Assembly (NCBI RefSeq): GCF_001315985.1
Contig: NZ_BBBI01000003.1
Location: 1 to 64,000 of the forward strand
Origin: Vulcanisaeta distributa JCM 11216
GTDB taxonomy: Archaea > Thermoproteota > Thermoprotei > Thermoproteales > Thermocladiaceae
Reading direction: 5' to 3'
DNA length: 64,000 nt
Shown here in pieces: positions 41,210 to 52,006 of this stretch (positions are counted from its first letter, which is position 1; every line of letters begins with the position of its first letter). Below the pieces are notes generated by a model. The model was given only the letters and a program-made list of their open reading frames with translations. It made no database searches and had not been told where the DNA came from. A program made the translations under genes and the position numbers.

Positions 41210-41843
41210 TTGAAGCTTGCCATAATAGTTGGAGCAAATAATGTGAGTGTTAATGTGGCTAAAGCTCATGGATAGATATGACGTGGTGATCGTCGACTCA
41301 AACGATGATGCATGCTCAAGGGCTTTCAAGATGCTTAAATCGTCGGCGCTTGTTTATAGGGGGGGTGATCCGAGTAGTGAGGATGTGCTTAATGAGGTTG
41401 GTATTGACAAGGCTGAGTTATTTCTGGCTTTGTCTGATAATGATGAATTGAATTATAAGGCATGCAGTATAGCCAGGGGTAAGGGGGTTCCATTGATAAT
41501 CGCCAGGGTTAATAATAGGGATAACGTGGATTTGTTTAGGGAATTGAATGTAAATACCGTGATTGTTGAAGACCTAATATCAAGAAACATAGAGACCCTC
41601 ATAATAAATAACATAGCTAAGTCCGTATTTAACGATCCATCAATAAATATAACATTCGCGGTAATTAGGATTAATGCAGGCTCGCAATTAATAGGTAAAT
41701 CCATTAATGAGATAATTGATAATTATGGCGTTGCAATACCGTATGTAGTAACGTCGAGCGGCGTCACCAAGCCAAGTGGTGATTATATTGTGGAGGGAAA
41801 TGATGAATTAGTAGTTGTAGGCCCCCTCAGAAAGTATCAATAA
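41210..41843 (+). CDS. TrkA-type potassium transport regulatory protein (frame broken)
   Basis: A Rossmann RCK domain (AIIVGANNVSVNVAK, DVVIVDSNDDAC, DNDELNYKACSIARGKGV) is followed by a TrkA-C domain (AGSQLIGKSINEI, DELVVVGPL). One missing base near 41265 separates the first 20 residues. It binds NAD(H) and gates a K+ channel or Trk transporter. Start is probably TTG 41210. Divergent from cytidine deaminase. Confidence 0.82.
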
Positions 41844-41868
41844 ATTAATAGGTGACCTTGGCGGTTAA

Positions 41869-42681
41869 TTACTCATTACTCCTAACATTATATCTTCTCC
41901 TAAGCTCCATTGATAATTCAAAGGTCTTATTAAGTATGGAGTACTTAACATCATCTATTGTCCTCAAATCCTTATATGTACCCCCCCTCGCCATTAACTC
42001 CACAAACCTGTCCTCAATCGCCGCGACGTCGACATGCGGATCTTCAATACCCAACTCCTCCATGTAGTCCGTGAGATCCTTGCGTAAATCCTCAATGAGC
42101 AACTCATTCTTAGGTACCTTAAACGGTATTCTAATTTCAATGCCTTCTGTGGGCGGTACTTTCCTAATAACGTTCTTAAGTATTAATGTGTATGGCACGT
42201 ATATCAACTCATTACGTGAACTCCTAATTATTAGACCTATCGATGATTGCTTGATTATGTAGCCCTTAATCCCCATGACCTCCACGTGATCCCCAACATC
42301 CAGTGAGTAATCCTTAATGAGCCTGGTTATTTTACCCGTGAAGTACTCCTCAATTATTGGCCTAGTGCCTAGTATCAGTATTACAGCGAAAACAACAAGT
42401 AAGGTGCCAACGATCAGGTACTGCTGATAAACATAGGCTATTGCTGATAGTATTGTCACTATTAGCATCATCCTGAAGATGAACTTCGCGTTCTCAACAT
42501 CACCCTTCCTCGAAAGTTTCACGAAGGCCCTAACCAACTTATCAAATGTGTAATCAAGCACGAAGTAGATGGCCACGGCGGCCACAAGCACGATGATGGC
42601 TGTCCAAACCCAACTAGGGACTAGGCCGCTTACTCCGCTACCAATATTACCTGGATTACTTGCATTAATTATTTCGGCCAT
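41869..42681 (-). CDS. MscS-type mechanosensitive ion channel
   Basis: Two to three N-terminal spans and the MscS beta domain (DYSLDVGDHVEVMGIKGYIIKQSSIGLIIRSSRNELIYVPYTLI) are clear; 270 residues, intact. It releases solutes on hypo-osmotic shock. Its neighbours TrkA and UspA fit an osmotic/stress group. Confidence 0.9.
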   Translation of the reverse strand: MAEIINASNPGNIGSGVSGLVPSWVWTAIIVLVAAVAIYFVLDYTFDKLVRAFVKLSRKGDVENAKFIFRMMLIVTILSAIAYVYQQYLIVGTLLVVFAVILILGTRPIIEEYFTGKITRLIKDYSLDVGDHVEVMGIKGYIIKQSSIGLIIRSSRNELIYVPYTLILKNVIRKVPPTEGIEIRIPFKVPKNELLIEDLRKDLTDYMEELGIEDPHVDVAAIEDRFVELMARGGTYKDLRTIDDVKYSILNKTFELSMELRRRYNVRSNE

Positions 42682-42734
42682 ACTATGAATATCAATAATG
42701 ATTAAAACAATCCGTGTTTTAAGTCTAACCTCAT

Positions 42735-43191
42735 TTAATGAACAACAAGAACGGGCCTATTAGCATACCTAACAACCTTCTCACTCACTGAGCCCAGGAG
42801 AAAGCGGGTCAATCCCCCCCTTAACCCCCCCTAGAACCAACTATTATTAAGTCGACGTTTAGGTTATTTGCAACATTTATTATGGTTTCAGCCGCGTCGG
42901 TGCCGACTTCAAGGAGACCTTCCACGTTGACACCGAGGTTTCTAGCACGTTCAACAGCCCTACTCAGCAAGTCCCTGCCCTGTTTTTCCATGGAGTCAAT
43001 TAGGGCCGGGTACATTGATGAGTCGGGGGGGCTATCGTAATCTTGCCTTCCTCAATTACATGAATTATATAAAGCTTCGCATTAAAGCTCTTGGCAATGT
43101 TTATTGCGTAATCCAGGGCCTTATCACCGGCTTTCGAACCATCGTAACCAACCAGTATCTTTGTTATAAATGACACTGGCTTTGTATGCAT
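42735..43191 (-). CDS. Universal stress protein UspA family (frame broken)
   Basis: ILVGYDGSKAGDKALDYAINIAK at the start and VDLIIVGSRG near the end are UspA ATP-binding motifs, and the final FLLGSVSEKVVRYANRPVLVVH is typical. Three seven-base runs cause breaks: at 43025-43031 (five restores APDSSMYPALIDSM), and the pair 42813-42819 and 42823-42831 region (five and four restore GSRGLRGLTRFLLG). About 150 residues when joined. Confidence 0.9.
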
Positions 43192-43210
43192 GATTTATTA
43201 ATAAGTATTA

Positions 43211-43984
43211 TCAATCATCGGCACTGCTTATACTCATCATGGATTTGTTACCCCCCCTGTAAATTGCGTAGGTATTACAAATTGGCTTTAATTCACATCT
43301 AACGCAAAGAAGAGGATCCGGTGGCTCCATAGGCCAGCCTTGGTAATTCTCGATAGCCTTGAGTTCCATTATGACATTTTGGTACTCTCTTCTCAACCTA
43401 TTTATGGGTAATGACTTAACGTCCCTCATAGTAACTAGGTATGCTTCCCTAATGGTTATGCCGGTTTCCTCAAGCATTAATACGTATGAAATCACCTGCT
43501 TAAGGTACCTCCTCTCCCTATCTTCATTGAGATTCCACGAACTCTTCAACTCAATAAGCCCCCCCCAAACCTCCTCTCCGTCAAACTCCCTCATATATAC
43601 AATGTCCGCCCTACCCGAGGTATCCACAGTCTCTATACCACTTTCGATCTCCACGTGAACCCTGGGATTAGCGAACTTAAACCACTCTTGGTAAAGGTCG
43701 TGGATAGCCCTACCCCCCCTGGCCAAGCTCCTTATGCCCTCCATATTCGTTATTGTGCCAAACCTAAGCTTTATCAATGACTTAACAAAGCAATCGTTAC
43801 TGAAGAAGGACGGTGTGGCCTTACCCGTGGCCTTATCCACGAGGAATAAGTCATCACCAATGACCTGGGCATTCCTCAACATCTCACTCACGTACTCATC
43901 AGTCTTCCTCCTAATCTCATCCTCACTCAATACATCAGCTATGGGCTTTACGACCAACTTAACCATAATATGCAATAAAGCCAT
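43211..43984 (-). CDS. Cas4/RecB-like nuclease with Fe-S cysteines, orphan
   Basis: PD-(D/E)XK core: GRADIVYMREFDGEE then LIELKSSW, with QVISYVLMLEE as the conserved Q-Y helix. One cysteine near residue 65 (SNDC) and three near the end (CVRCELKPIC) fit the Cas4/AddB-type 4Fe-4S set. About 257 residues. No CRISPR array or other cas gene is in the window, so it is called Cas4-like rather than Cas4. Two seven-base runs are in frame. Confidence 0.75.
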   Translation of the reverse strand: MALLHIMVKLVVKPIADVLSEDEIRRKTDEYVSEMLRNAQVIGDDLFLVDKATGKATPSFFSNDCFVKSLIKLRFGTITNMEGIRSLARGGRAIHDLYQEWFKFANPRVHVEIESGIETVDTSGRADIVYMREFDGEEVWGGLIELKSSWNLNEDRERRYLKQVISYVLMLEETGITIREAYLVTMRDVKSLPINRLRREYQNVIMELKAIENYQGWPMEPPDPLLCVRCELKPICNTYAIYRGGNKSMMSISSADD

Positions 43985-44060
43985 ACTTAAATCCCTTTAT
44001 AAATCCATCAATTATGCCCAATTAATAACTTAAAAGTGCATGCATCATTGAAGACCTGAT

Positions 44061-45073
44061 ATGGTGTATGTGGGTGTTGATGTTGGCGCGACATACATAA
44101 GGGTTGGGCTTGTGAACGAGGATGGCCAAGTTATCAATAAGGTGAAGACGAGACAGCCAACAAGTGGTGATGAGAATACTGTGGCTAACGTAATCATTAA
44201 ATCAATAAGGGATTTAACGGGGTGGGGGGGTGGCATTGATGGTATAGGTATTGGCTCCATAGGCCCGTTAGACTTAAGGGAGGGTATTGTGCCCTGGGCG
44301 CCAAATGCACCAATTAAGAGGTTTAAACTCGTGGAGCCAATAATTAAGGAGTTCAGGGTACCCGTGGTCCTAGGCAACGATGCGATGGCGGCCGTGTGGG
44401 GGGGCGAGTACCTATTCGGTATTGGTAAGGGCATTAGTAACCTCGTCTACATAACCCTTAGCACCGGCATTGGCGCTGGCGTTATTGTTGATGGCCACCT
44501 ACTCGTTGGTAAGGATGGCAATGCCCACGAGATCGGCCACGTGGTAATTGACGTGAACTCAGAGATACAATGCGGTTGTGGCGGTTATGGGCATTGGGAG
44601 GCCCTTGGTTCGGGGGGGGCTAACATACCGAGGGTCATTAAGGAGTTTATTAGGGGGGGAAGGTCGTATGGGTCAAGGTTGTATGAAAGGCTTGTTAAAG
44701 GTGAGTATGTAAGTACTGAGGAGGTATTTCAGGCTTATTATGAGGGGGGGGATGAACTAGCCAGGGATTTCATTGATAATTACCTAATGAAGGTGCACGC
44801 GGCTGGCTTGGCCAGTGTAATGAATGCTTACGACCCAGAATTAATAGTGCTGGGGGGGGTTCAATGGCCCTTAATAACATGGATTTATTTAGAAGGGGGG
44901 GAATTGAAAAATACCTAAAGAGGTACTTAGCTGTTAAACCAGCACGTATTGAGTTTACTAGGTTTGGTGATGACGTAGGTGTCCTGGGCGCGGCGGCGTT
45001 GGCAATAAAGGTACCTGAGTCATTAAGGACCTACGCAGAGCAATACAGGAAATTCCTTAAGCTAAGTTATTAA
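44061..45073 (+). CDS. ROK-family sugar kinase (frame broken)
   Basis: VGVDVGATYIRVGLV is the phosphate-1 motif, VVLGNDAMAA the catalytic Asp, THE zinc motif appears as HEIGHVV and CGCGGYGHWE (family CxCGxxGCxE). Near 44862-44869 an eight-G run breaks the frame; six Gs give VLGGSMALNNMDLFRRG. The joined protein of about 330 residues fits glucokinase or a related kinase. Eight G7/G8 runs lie in it, several adding a Gly (VWGGEYLFG, SGGANIP). Confidence 0.87.
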
Positions 45074-45097
45074 AAGTCACGGGTTCCCACATACTTT

Positions 45098-46424
45098 GTG
45101 GTTGATGCTGTCATAATCGGCGCAGGGCATAATGGATTGGTGGCGAGTATAGTCCTGGCCAGGGCCGGGCTCGATGTACTCGTTCTAGATCACGTAACTT
45201 GGCCTGGGGGGGGCTTGGCTGGTTATCACGTTGTTGGTGGCGTTGAGGTGCCCATAGGGGGCCTACGTACTTGGCCTAATACCCAGCGACTTAATGGGTG
45301 AATTGGGGGGGGTAAATATTGATCAGTACAAGCCGGAGCCTATAGCGGTTTACGTGAAGGACGGTGAATTAGTTAGGTGGTGGAGGGGGGGTTTTGAGGA
45401 TAGGGTTCGCGAGTTCAATAGGTGGGGGGGCCTTGGCGATGACCTAAGGGCTATGTGGGGGGGTAAGATCGTGGGTTTCCATAGGGCATTACGTAAGTAC
45501 ATATATAGGTTAGACCCGCCGAGTAGGGATGAGTTACTCAATGACCCAGCGCTGGGCGAGTTCCTTAGGTTGAGGAGTTGGGAGTTCCTTAGCCAATACC
45601 TGCCCAGGGAATTTTGGGGTATGTTCATATTCGAGCCTTACCTAGACCAGCCAGCCTTCATGGTTGGTTACTACAACCCCGACACCGATTGGTGGTTCCC
45701 CCCCGCCAAGGATGGTGAGGTTGGTATGCAGGTCTTTGCCCGTGAACTATACAATGCCGCCCTGAGGGCCGGTGCCAAGGTAGTGCTTGGCCTGGGTGTT
45801 AGGAGAATAATCGTTGAGGGTGGGAGGGTCAGGGGGGGGTGTTGACAGATGATGGGAGGATTATTGAGGCGAGGGTCGTGCTTTCTACGGCGAGCCCAGT
45901 AAACACATTGATTAACCTGGTTGGTGAGGAGTACTTCGATGAATCGGTGATTGATAGATTGAGGAATATACCTCCAGGTGGTACGTCTAGGCTGGTCATT
46001 GTTAGTAATGGGCCAATTAAGTTGAAGGGCGAGTTGAATAATTACAGGGATTCAATACTGCAACTACCCTTTGGCGAGACGGTGGTTCATGGCAATTACT
46101 TAATAGTCACGGGTCTGCCAACTAAGGATGAGCTTAGTGACTATGTAAGTATTGATTGGTCTAGTATAAAGGCCTTTGAATTAATAACGCCGAGTGATTA
46201 CGAGTCCACGTTCAGATTGGCCGGCGGCAACCTTAATCACTTGCCGATGACGGAGGATTACATGTTTAGTAATAGGCCCGTACCCGGCTGGGGGGGCTAC
46301 TCAACGCCGATAAGGGGGTCTTTACCTGGGTGGTGCGGGTACGTGGCCTGGTGGACAGGTGACTGGGGTGCCTGGTTATAACGCGGCGAGGAAAATACTC
46401 AGTGATTGGAGCTCGCTGAGGTGA
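45098..46424 (+). CDS. FAD-dependent oxidoreductase, phytoene-desaturase-like (COG1233), frame broken
   Basis: N-terminal dinucleotide fold [20 protein letters not shown] and the C-terminal [18 protein letters not shown] are the two FAD-binding ends of the phytoene dehydrogenase-like family. In between, three breaks near 45287, 45832 and 46316 are each at or near G runs. In the last, G4 instead of G5 restores [15 protein letters not shown]. About 440 residues joined. Function may be in carotenoid or other isoprenoid metabolism; not proven. Confidence 0.78.
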
Positions 46425-46430
46425 CCGCCA

Positions 46431-46798
46431 GTGTATAAGCAAGTTATTGTGGTTAGGACTGACCTCGGGATGTCCTGTGGTAAGACGGCTGCCAGGTGGC
46501 TCATGGTGCTGTTGGGGGGGCTGTGCTTAGGGTTCTTGAGGATGGTAAGAGGGATTGGCTTGAGTGGTTTAGGGCTTGGGAGTCCTCTGGGCAAAAGAAG
46601 ATTGTTTTGATTGCTAACTCACTAGATGAATTGCTCAGGCTTAAGGAAAGGGCGGAGAAGCTGGGCCTGCCGACATTCCTCGTGGAGGATGCCGGCCTCA
46701 CGGAGTTACCTCCGGGTACAATCACCGTACTTGCGATTGGGCCTGGGCCTGAGGATTTAATTAATAAGGTCACTGGTTCGTTGAGGTTGTTAAGGTGA
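46431..46798 (+). CDS. pth: Peptidyl-tRNA hydrolase Pth2 (frame broken)
   Basis: [27 protein letters not shown] is the Pth2 (Bit1/UPF0099) N-terminus. One missing C near 46493 splits it; the rest, [28 protein letters not shown] and [13 protein letters not shown], is the family C-terminus. GTG at 46431 starts at the family's own first residues. It frees tRNA from dropped peptidyl-tRNA. Confidence 0.92.
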
Positions 46799-46802
46799 TC
46801 AT

Positions 46803-47505
46803 GTGAGCTTATCCCAATTCTTTAAGGACGTGATGAATAAGGTCTTTGCATACTCAAATTATGAGCTGGTAAATACGGTTATCACACTCTTCCAACTAAG
46901 GAAACTTAGGTATTGGGCCTTTCAGGAGGTACTGCACTCAATACGTGATTGCAGTGGTTACTTACTTGACCTTGGTGCTGGTGACGGCTCAATGACCAGG
47001 TTCGTAATAAATAACGGCCTTAAGCATAGGCCAATAATATTACTCGACCCAGCAATTAGTGGTCTCAAGTCAATGAGTAATCTACACTCTGAGTTGGTTG
47101 ATAGGGTTGTTGGCGTTAGTGAATACCTGCCGATTAGGCAAGGGTCGATGTGCACCGTGTACACGTCGTTCGCACTGAGGCAATTCAGTAACAAGCCACT
47201 TGCCCTACTTGAGGTACGTAGGTCCTCAGGAGGGGTGGTTCATTCATAGTCCTCGAGTTCTGGAGACCCGATAATTCGCTAACCTATGCCGTCCTACTGT
47301 TTTACCTAGTGTTTGCATTGCCATTGTTGGTATCTATTGTGGCGCCTAGGGAGGTTTGGGATTACGCCACAATGAGGATTACGGTTAGAGGCATTGGGGG
47401 GGTATTTCATGGCTGAGGAGGTTAATTGAGGATTTAGTCGGCTACACCATATCTTACAGGACTTACCTAGGGATATTCCTACTAATAAGGGCTGTGAGGA
47501 CCTAG
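46803..47505 (+). CDS. Methyltransferase, probable demethylmenaquinone C-methyltransferase (frame broken)
   Basis: Class I SAM fold: LLDLGAGDGSMTRFV (motif I), PIILLDPAISGLK, then TSFALRQFSNKPLALLE. The second half (GGLFIVLEFWRPDN, the UbiE/MenG-like FWRP segment) is in another frame after a break near 47235, and a G7 run near 47397-47403 disturbs the end. Menaquinone is expected in Thermoproteales. It follows Pth2 by four bases. Confidence 0.72.
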
Positions 47506-49303
47506 GATTGAGACAGTATCTTTAGCCTGACGAGTGTATCCTGCCTAGGCCTACCAACCTCGTCATAACCCCCCCTAAGTTCATAATACTTCCTGACCAT
47601 GAACGACCACTCCTCCTCAGTAACCACGTACTGCCTGCCCTCATACTCAACAGGCTCCCTCAACCACCTCGGTGGTAACCTATCCTGCTCAATAGTGGTA
47701 CCATTCATGTACCTATGAAGCACGATAATCCTCTGGGCAGCCTCCCTCAACTCATCAACCGTGTAGTTAAAGCCCGTCACCGCATTCAAGACATCCCTAA
47801 TGACATCCCACGTATATACCGCCCTACCGAACTTACAAAGGAGCATTGAGTCGTACAAGGCATTCCTCTCCTCAATATCCATTACAGCCCTAACCTTCTC
47901 CTCACCGGTGGCGAACCTACCACCCGCCTGACCAGCAATATCAACGGCATAAGCACTAGACCATAGGTGATCAGCGCCCCCTCTCGGAAATAGCGTTGTT
48001 GAGTATCATGCCCTTAAGCGTCCTTGGGTCATAGGCAGCCGGCTCAAGGCCCTTAACATGAATAGCCAAGTCTTGTACGCCTAACTTCTCGGCAATGGCC
48101 TTAGTGCCCAATGCGGCTAACTCACCAAGCCCGCGCCTATAGGCAGTGTCAATTATTAGGCGCCTAATACCCTCATAATCACCCCCCCACCTTGGCGCGC
48201 CCTTAACAATACCTCTCTCACCTAGGTATATTAGGAACGCTATCGTGTTTCCGAGACTTATCGTGTCGAAACCAAGCCTATCGGCGAGCTCAGCAAGGTC
48301 GATGAGCCTCTGTGGGTCGTGAATACCCGTTAGGCCTCCAAGGGCCATTGTTGTCTCATACTCAAGGTCGTACTCGCCATTGCTTGATCTAACGACTTTA
48401 TGACAAGCCACTGGGCAGTATAGGCAGGCGCCATGCTTAATGAAGTACTTTGGCTTTAGCACCTTCTCCCACGATATGTCCTCCCAATTGGGCATGACAA
48501 CCCTGGTCCAGTAAATTGATGGGAAGAACCCCCCCATGCCATTGCCAACGTCTATAAGCCTTACAGTGCCGCCCTGCCTATACGGTATCATGCCTGGGTT
48601 CGTGACGGCTTGCCTACCTAGGTTCCTAACCAAGTCCTGGTAGGCCTTATCATCGGCCACATCCACGGCCTTGCTAACGGGTATGAAGGTTATGGCCTTC
48701 ACGCCCTTACTACCCATGACAGCCCCCCCAGCCCCCCCAGTACGCCCAAACTGCCTCCACTCCTCATGGCCAATGCACGCATATGGCACCTTATTCTCAC
48801 CGGCAGGCCCAATCGTTAAGACCGCCGAATCCCTAAACTCCCTTTTAATGGCATGCTCGGTCTCCACCGTGTCCATGCCCCATAACTCCCTCGCATCTCT
48901 AAACTCAACCTTACCATCACTAATCACCAAATGAACAGCCTTGGACTTACACCGGTAATTACTACGGCATCAACACCGGCATACTTCATGTACGCACCGA
49001 GCGTCCCACCAACAGTTGAGTAACTCCACCTATTCGTAAGCGGTGATTTAAATATGGCAGCGGCCTGGTAGCCAATGGCATTCTCGTACCACCTAGAGGC
49101 CCCCCCGTGGCTATTATCAACGGATTCTCAGGACCGTATGGATCAACACCGTTAAGGTTCAAGTTCAAATCAAAGATTATCTTTAACCCTAATCCCCCCC
49201 TGCCTCCTATGAATAGCCTAGCCACATTTTCATTAATGCCCTCAGCCCTCACCTCATTACGGCTCAAATTAATCCAAAGTATCCTACCCGCATAACCATG
49301 CAT
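47502..49303 (-). CDS. Tungsten-type aldehyde:ferredoxin oxidoreductase family (frame broken)
   Basis: It starts MHGYAGRILWINLSRNEV as in AOR enzymes, with IGGRGGLGLKIIFD, SPLTNRWSYSTVGGTLGAYMK, CLYCPVACHK (cluster Cys), DRLGFDTISLGN (pterin motif DxxGxDxIS) and MLLCKFGR (fourth cluster Cys). Breaks near 49095, 48950 and 47962 divide it into readable parts of about 600 residues total. It oxidises aldehydes, passing electrons to ferredoxin. Several C7 runs are in frame. Confidence 0.87.
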
Positions 49304-49395
49304 ATCGACATTGCCTCACTTAATAACTGATTAATAAGGGCTTACTCAAACATTTTAATCCCGGTACTCATTTAAAATCAGCACCTCTTAACAAG

Positions 49396-50180
49396 ATGTT
49401 TGTGGAGAAGACGTACTCCAATGGCGGTTGGTTAGTAAGGGTTAACAACGGCGTTGCCGAGGTCATAATAAATAAGCCGCCACTGAACCTAATAACGCTT
49501 GAGATGAGGAGGGACCTGGGCAGGATAATAAATGAGTTGGAGCAGGACGGCAACGTGAGGGTCGTGATTTTCGAAGGCAGTGGTGATAAGGCATTTAGCG
49601 CGGGCGGTGATGTTACGGAATTCCTAAACACCACACCCAGCGAATTAATTGATTGGGGCAGGACAATAGAGGCCGTGGAGAACCTCAGCAAGCCTACGAT
49701 AGCCCTCCTCAGGGGCTACGTACTTGGAGCAGGCACAGAATTAGCCCTCGCCTGCGACATCAGGATAGGCACGCCAGACGTGGAAATAGGGCTTCCCGAG
49801 ATAAGGCTTAGCATGACACCTGCAAGTGGTGGATTAACAAGGATTGTTAAGGCGCTCGGTGCTCTGCGCGCAAGGTATTACCTGCTCCTTGGCAGGAGGA
49901 TTAAGGCTGAGGAGGCGTTGCAGCTTGGCTTAGTCCATGAGGTTGTTGATCAGGCTAAGGTTCATGATAGGGTTATGGAGATTGCCAGGGACTTGATGTC
50001 ACTGTCACCGCTTGCGATTAAGGCGTTGAAGGAGGTCATTAGCTGATCCAGGACTCGCCAATGGAGGTTGGTTTCGACATTGAGAGGAAGACCTTTGCAC
50101 TACTGCGATATAGCCAGGACTTCCAGGAAGGTATTAGGGCGTTTAAGGAGAGGAGGCAACCCAGGTTCCAGGGTCTATAA
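49396..50180 (+). CDS. Enoyl-CoA hydratase/isomerase family protein (frame broken)
   Basis: Crotonase fold: INKPPLNLITLEMRRDL, FSAGGDVTEF (oxyanion), LRGYVLGAGTELALACDIRI, GLPEIRLSMTPASGG. Near 50043 one missing G hides the last 45 residues, which continue RLIQDSPMEVGFDIERKTFALL to the stop. This C-terminal trimerisation part is normal for the family. Likely in fatty or aromatic acid degradation. Confidence 0.88.
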
Positions 50181-50224
50181 TGCGGCGAAAGATTATTAAA
50201 TCAATGTTAATACTGCTTAATTAC

Positions 50225-50275
50225 CACACAGAGACCCGACGAGCGGGCCGATGAAGGTCGTGGGTTACCCCGGCC
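50225..50275. ncRNA. GC-rich intergenic island, possible structured RNA
   Basis: Between two genes in otherwise AT-rich spacer there is a GC-rich block able to pair with itself (GGCCG with CGGCC; ACGA with TCGT). A TATA-like ATTAAATC lies about 25 bases upstream. It contains CGATGAA, close to a C box, but no D box. GC-rich islands in low-GC hyperthermophile spacers often are RNAs; the class is not recognised. Confidence 0.3.
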
Positions 50276-50290
50276 ATATTTCATCCTTAC

Positions 50291-50575
50291 TCATTTTAGG
50301 TAATTATCAAGGTCTTTAATTACAAGTCTTAAATCACCCGTAATTTCATAGGTAATCCTCTTCACATCGCCATTATTAATCACGTATATCTGCGGTATCC
50401 TCACTACCCCCCCATTATCAATCCCATACTTAATGATTAACCGCAGAGCCTCTTGGTCTTCGTAATTCATGGTCTCACAATCAATACCTGCCTTAATAAA
50501 TTGTGAGCATAACGTGCTTAATTGGTCCTTGAAGTAATCCCAATCGGCCGTTACTATGACTATCTTCTTCGGCAT
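50291..50575 (-). CDS. Thioredoxin/glutaredoxin-fold protein lacking CxxC
   Basis: 94 residues: VIVTADWDYFKDQLSTLCSQF, then VRIPQIYVINNGD (cis-Pro strand) and a last helix. The fold is that of glutaredoxin-like proteins but the CxxC site is not there; a lone Cys is in STLCS and another in IDCET. Role unknown. Intact. Confidence 0.55.
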   Translation of the reverse strand: MPKKIVIVTADWDYFKDQLSTLCSQFIKAGIDCETMNYEDQEALRLIIKYGIDNGGVVRIPQIYVINNGDVKRITYEITGDLRLVIKDLDNYLK

Positions 50576-50629
50576 CTATGACTTATTGAATTAAGTAATG
50601 TTTTTAAAGCGGTTTTCAATTGACATGTC

Positions 50630-50637
50630 GAGGAGGT
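50630..50637 (+). promoter_or_regulatory. Shine-Dalgarno-like GAGGAGGT directly before the P1 start
   Basis: The sequence abuts the ATG at 50638 with no spacer, too close for normal SD use. A TATA-like TTTTTAAAG at 50601-50609 would give a transcript beginning within a few bases of the ATG, so the match may be fortuitous. Confidence 0.3.
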
Positions 50638-50982
50638 ATGGAGTACGTATATGCAGCATTACTGTTGCACTACGGCAAACAACCCATTAATGAGGAGAAT
50701 GTAGTCAAGGTCTTGCAGGCAGCTGGGATACAGGTTGATGAGGTTAGGGTTAAGGCCTTGGTGGCTGCTCTTAAGGAGGTTAACATTGACGAGGCCATAA
50801 AGACGGCCGTCGCAATGCCTGTGGCCGCTGCCCCCCCTGCGGCTGCAGCCCAGGCAGGTGGTGCTGCGGCTGGTGGTGAGCAGAAGGCTGAGACTAAGGC
50901 GGAGGAGAAGAAAGCCGAGGAGAAGAAGGAGGGTCCGAGTGAGGAGGAGATCGCGGCGGGCCTTGCAAGTCTATTTGGCTGA
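50638..50982 (+). CDS. rpl12: 50S ribosomal protein P1 (L12)
   Basis: It has the acidic stalk protein pattern: [22 protein letters not shown], Ala-rich hinge [18 protein letters not shown], charged linker and the conserved end [13 protein letters not shown]. 114 residues. ATG at 50638 is the start since the family begins [10 protein letters not shown]; the six residues read before it are not used. It recruits elongation factors to the ribosome. Confidence 0.95.
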   Translation: MEYVYAALLLHYGKQPINEENVVKVLQAAGIQVDEVRVKALVAALKEVNIDEAIKTAVAMPVAAAPPAAAAQAGGAAAGGEQKAETKAEEKKAEEKKEGPSEEEIAAGLASLFG

Positions 50983-51020
50983 ATTAAGCATTGTCATCAA
51001 ACTTTCAATTTTACTTAAAA

Positions 51021-51905
51021 TTACTGAATAGTACCCTCCTCAATCTTAAATAGGGCCTTCATTGCCTTATCCCACAGGTCCCTTGGTGACTTATGGTAAA
51101 TCCTTATCTTTGTGTATGGTAGTCCAGACAGTGGTTTTGAGAGTTGGAATTCGATGAATCTCCTCTTCTCATTAATCACTATCTGCTTGACTTGTATTGG
51201 CGACTTGAGTAGGTACATACCATCAATGAGCATAGCATCTCTGAAGATTATTAATTCCTTAGTCACTGTGTATGGGTAGTCTGTGATTTGAACGTTCATT
51301 GACATAAAGGGCATCCTCATTATCCTGAAAATCACGTACATGAGAATGAAGAAGACTCCGAAGTATATGAGGTAGTCAATGAAGTATGCGTAAAATAGGT
51401 TCGCCTCCTGAACCGTTGGTGTGAACCAGGGCTTTAAGTAGTAACCAATGTCCACCGTATCTGATATGTACTTAGCCAGTGCTATGAATGGCCCGGAAAG
51501 TACATACGTATAGAGTAGGAGTAAGCCTATTAGGACGACCATGAGTATCACCATGTTTTTCATCTGGGACTTAACGAACCTATTCGTTTCCTGAATGTAC
51601 TCGGGATCCTTCTCCATCGCCTTCATGAAGTCATCACGGGTTAACTTCTCCACGGCGCCGGACTTCGTCATCTTCATGTACTCCTCAATCTCCCTAAACC
51701 TAACCCTAGTGCTCCTAATGCCTATGGCTATGGCTATTCCAAAGAATATGGCTAAATAAGCAATTACTATTATCCAGGTTATAGACGTTTCATGCGCAAT
51801 GTTACCCCCCCAGGCACCGACTATGGCGAAGACTAGTACGAACGCTATAGGCCATACATACCTAAATACCTTATTCCAGGTACCGCCCTGTTGTTGTGGG
51901 TACAT
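51021..51905 (-). CDS. Integral membrane protein, DUF2208-like
   Basis: About 294 residues with five membrane spans, a soluble middle and a beta-rich C-terminus (MLIDGMYLLKSPIQVKQIVINE). It resembles the crenarchaeal DUF2208 family from memory; the function is unknown. ATG at 51905 (MYPQQQGGTWNKV) is preferred over the longer frame because a TATA-like TTTTAAATG lies about 35 bases before it. Confidence 0.6.
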   Translation of the reverse strand: MYPQQQGGTWNKVFRYVWPIAFVLVFAIVGAWGGNIAHETSITWIIVIAYLAIFFGIAIAIGIRSTRVRFREIEEYMKMTKSGAVEKLTRDDFMKAMEKDPEYIQETNRFVKSQMKNMVILMVVLIGLLLLYTYVLSGPFIALAKYISDTVDIGYYLKPWFTPTVQEANLFYAYFIDYLIYFGVFFILMYVIFRIMRMPFMSMNVQITDYPYTVTKELIIFRDAMLIDGMYLLKSPIQVKQIVINEKRRFIEFQLSKPLSGLPYTKIRIYHKSPRDLWDKAMKALFKIEEGTIQ

Positions 51906-52006
51906 CTCGGGTTTCCTTAACTCTAATGCCCATTTAAAACTTACCAAATGCTGGGTGATGTGCGAGGAAAGATTTATTTCCCGCATTAGCTATTGCCCTA
52001 GCGGAA

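Noticed and set aside
44862-44869. Premature end of the ROK kinase as true truncation
   Set aside because: The downstream frame continues with conserved ROK C-terminal sequence at once, so a run-length error fits better.
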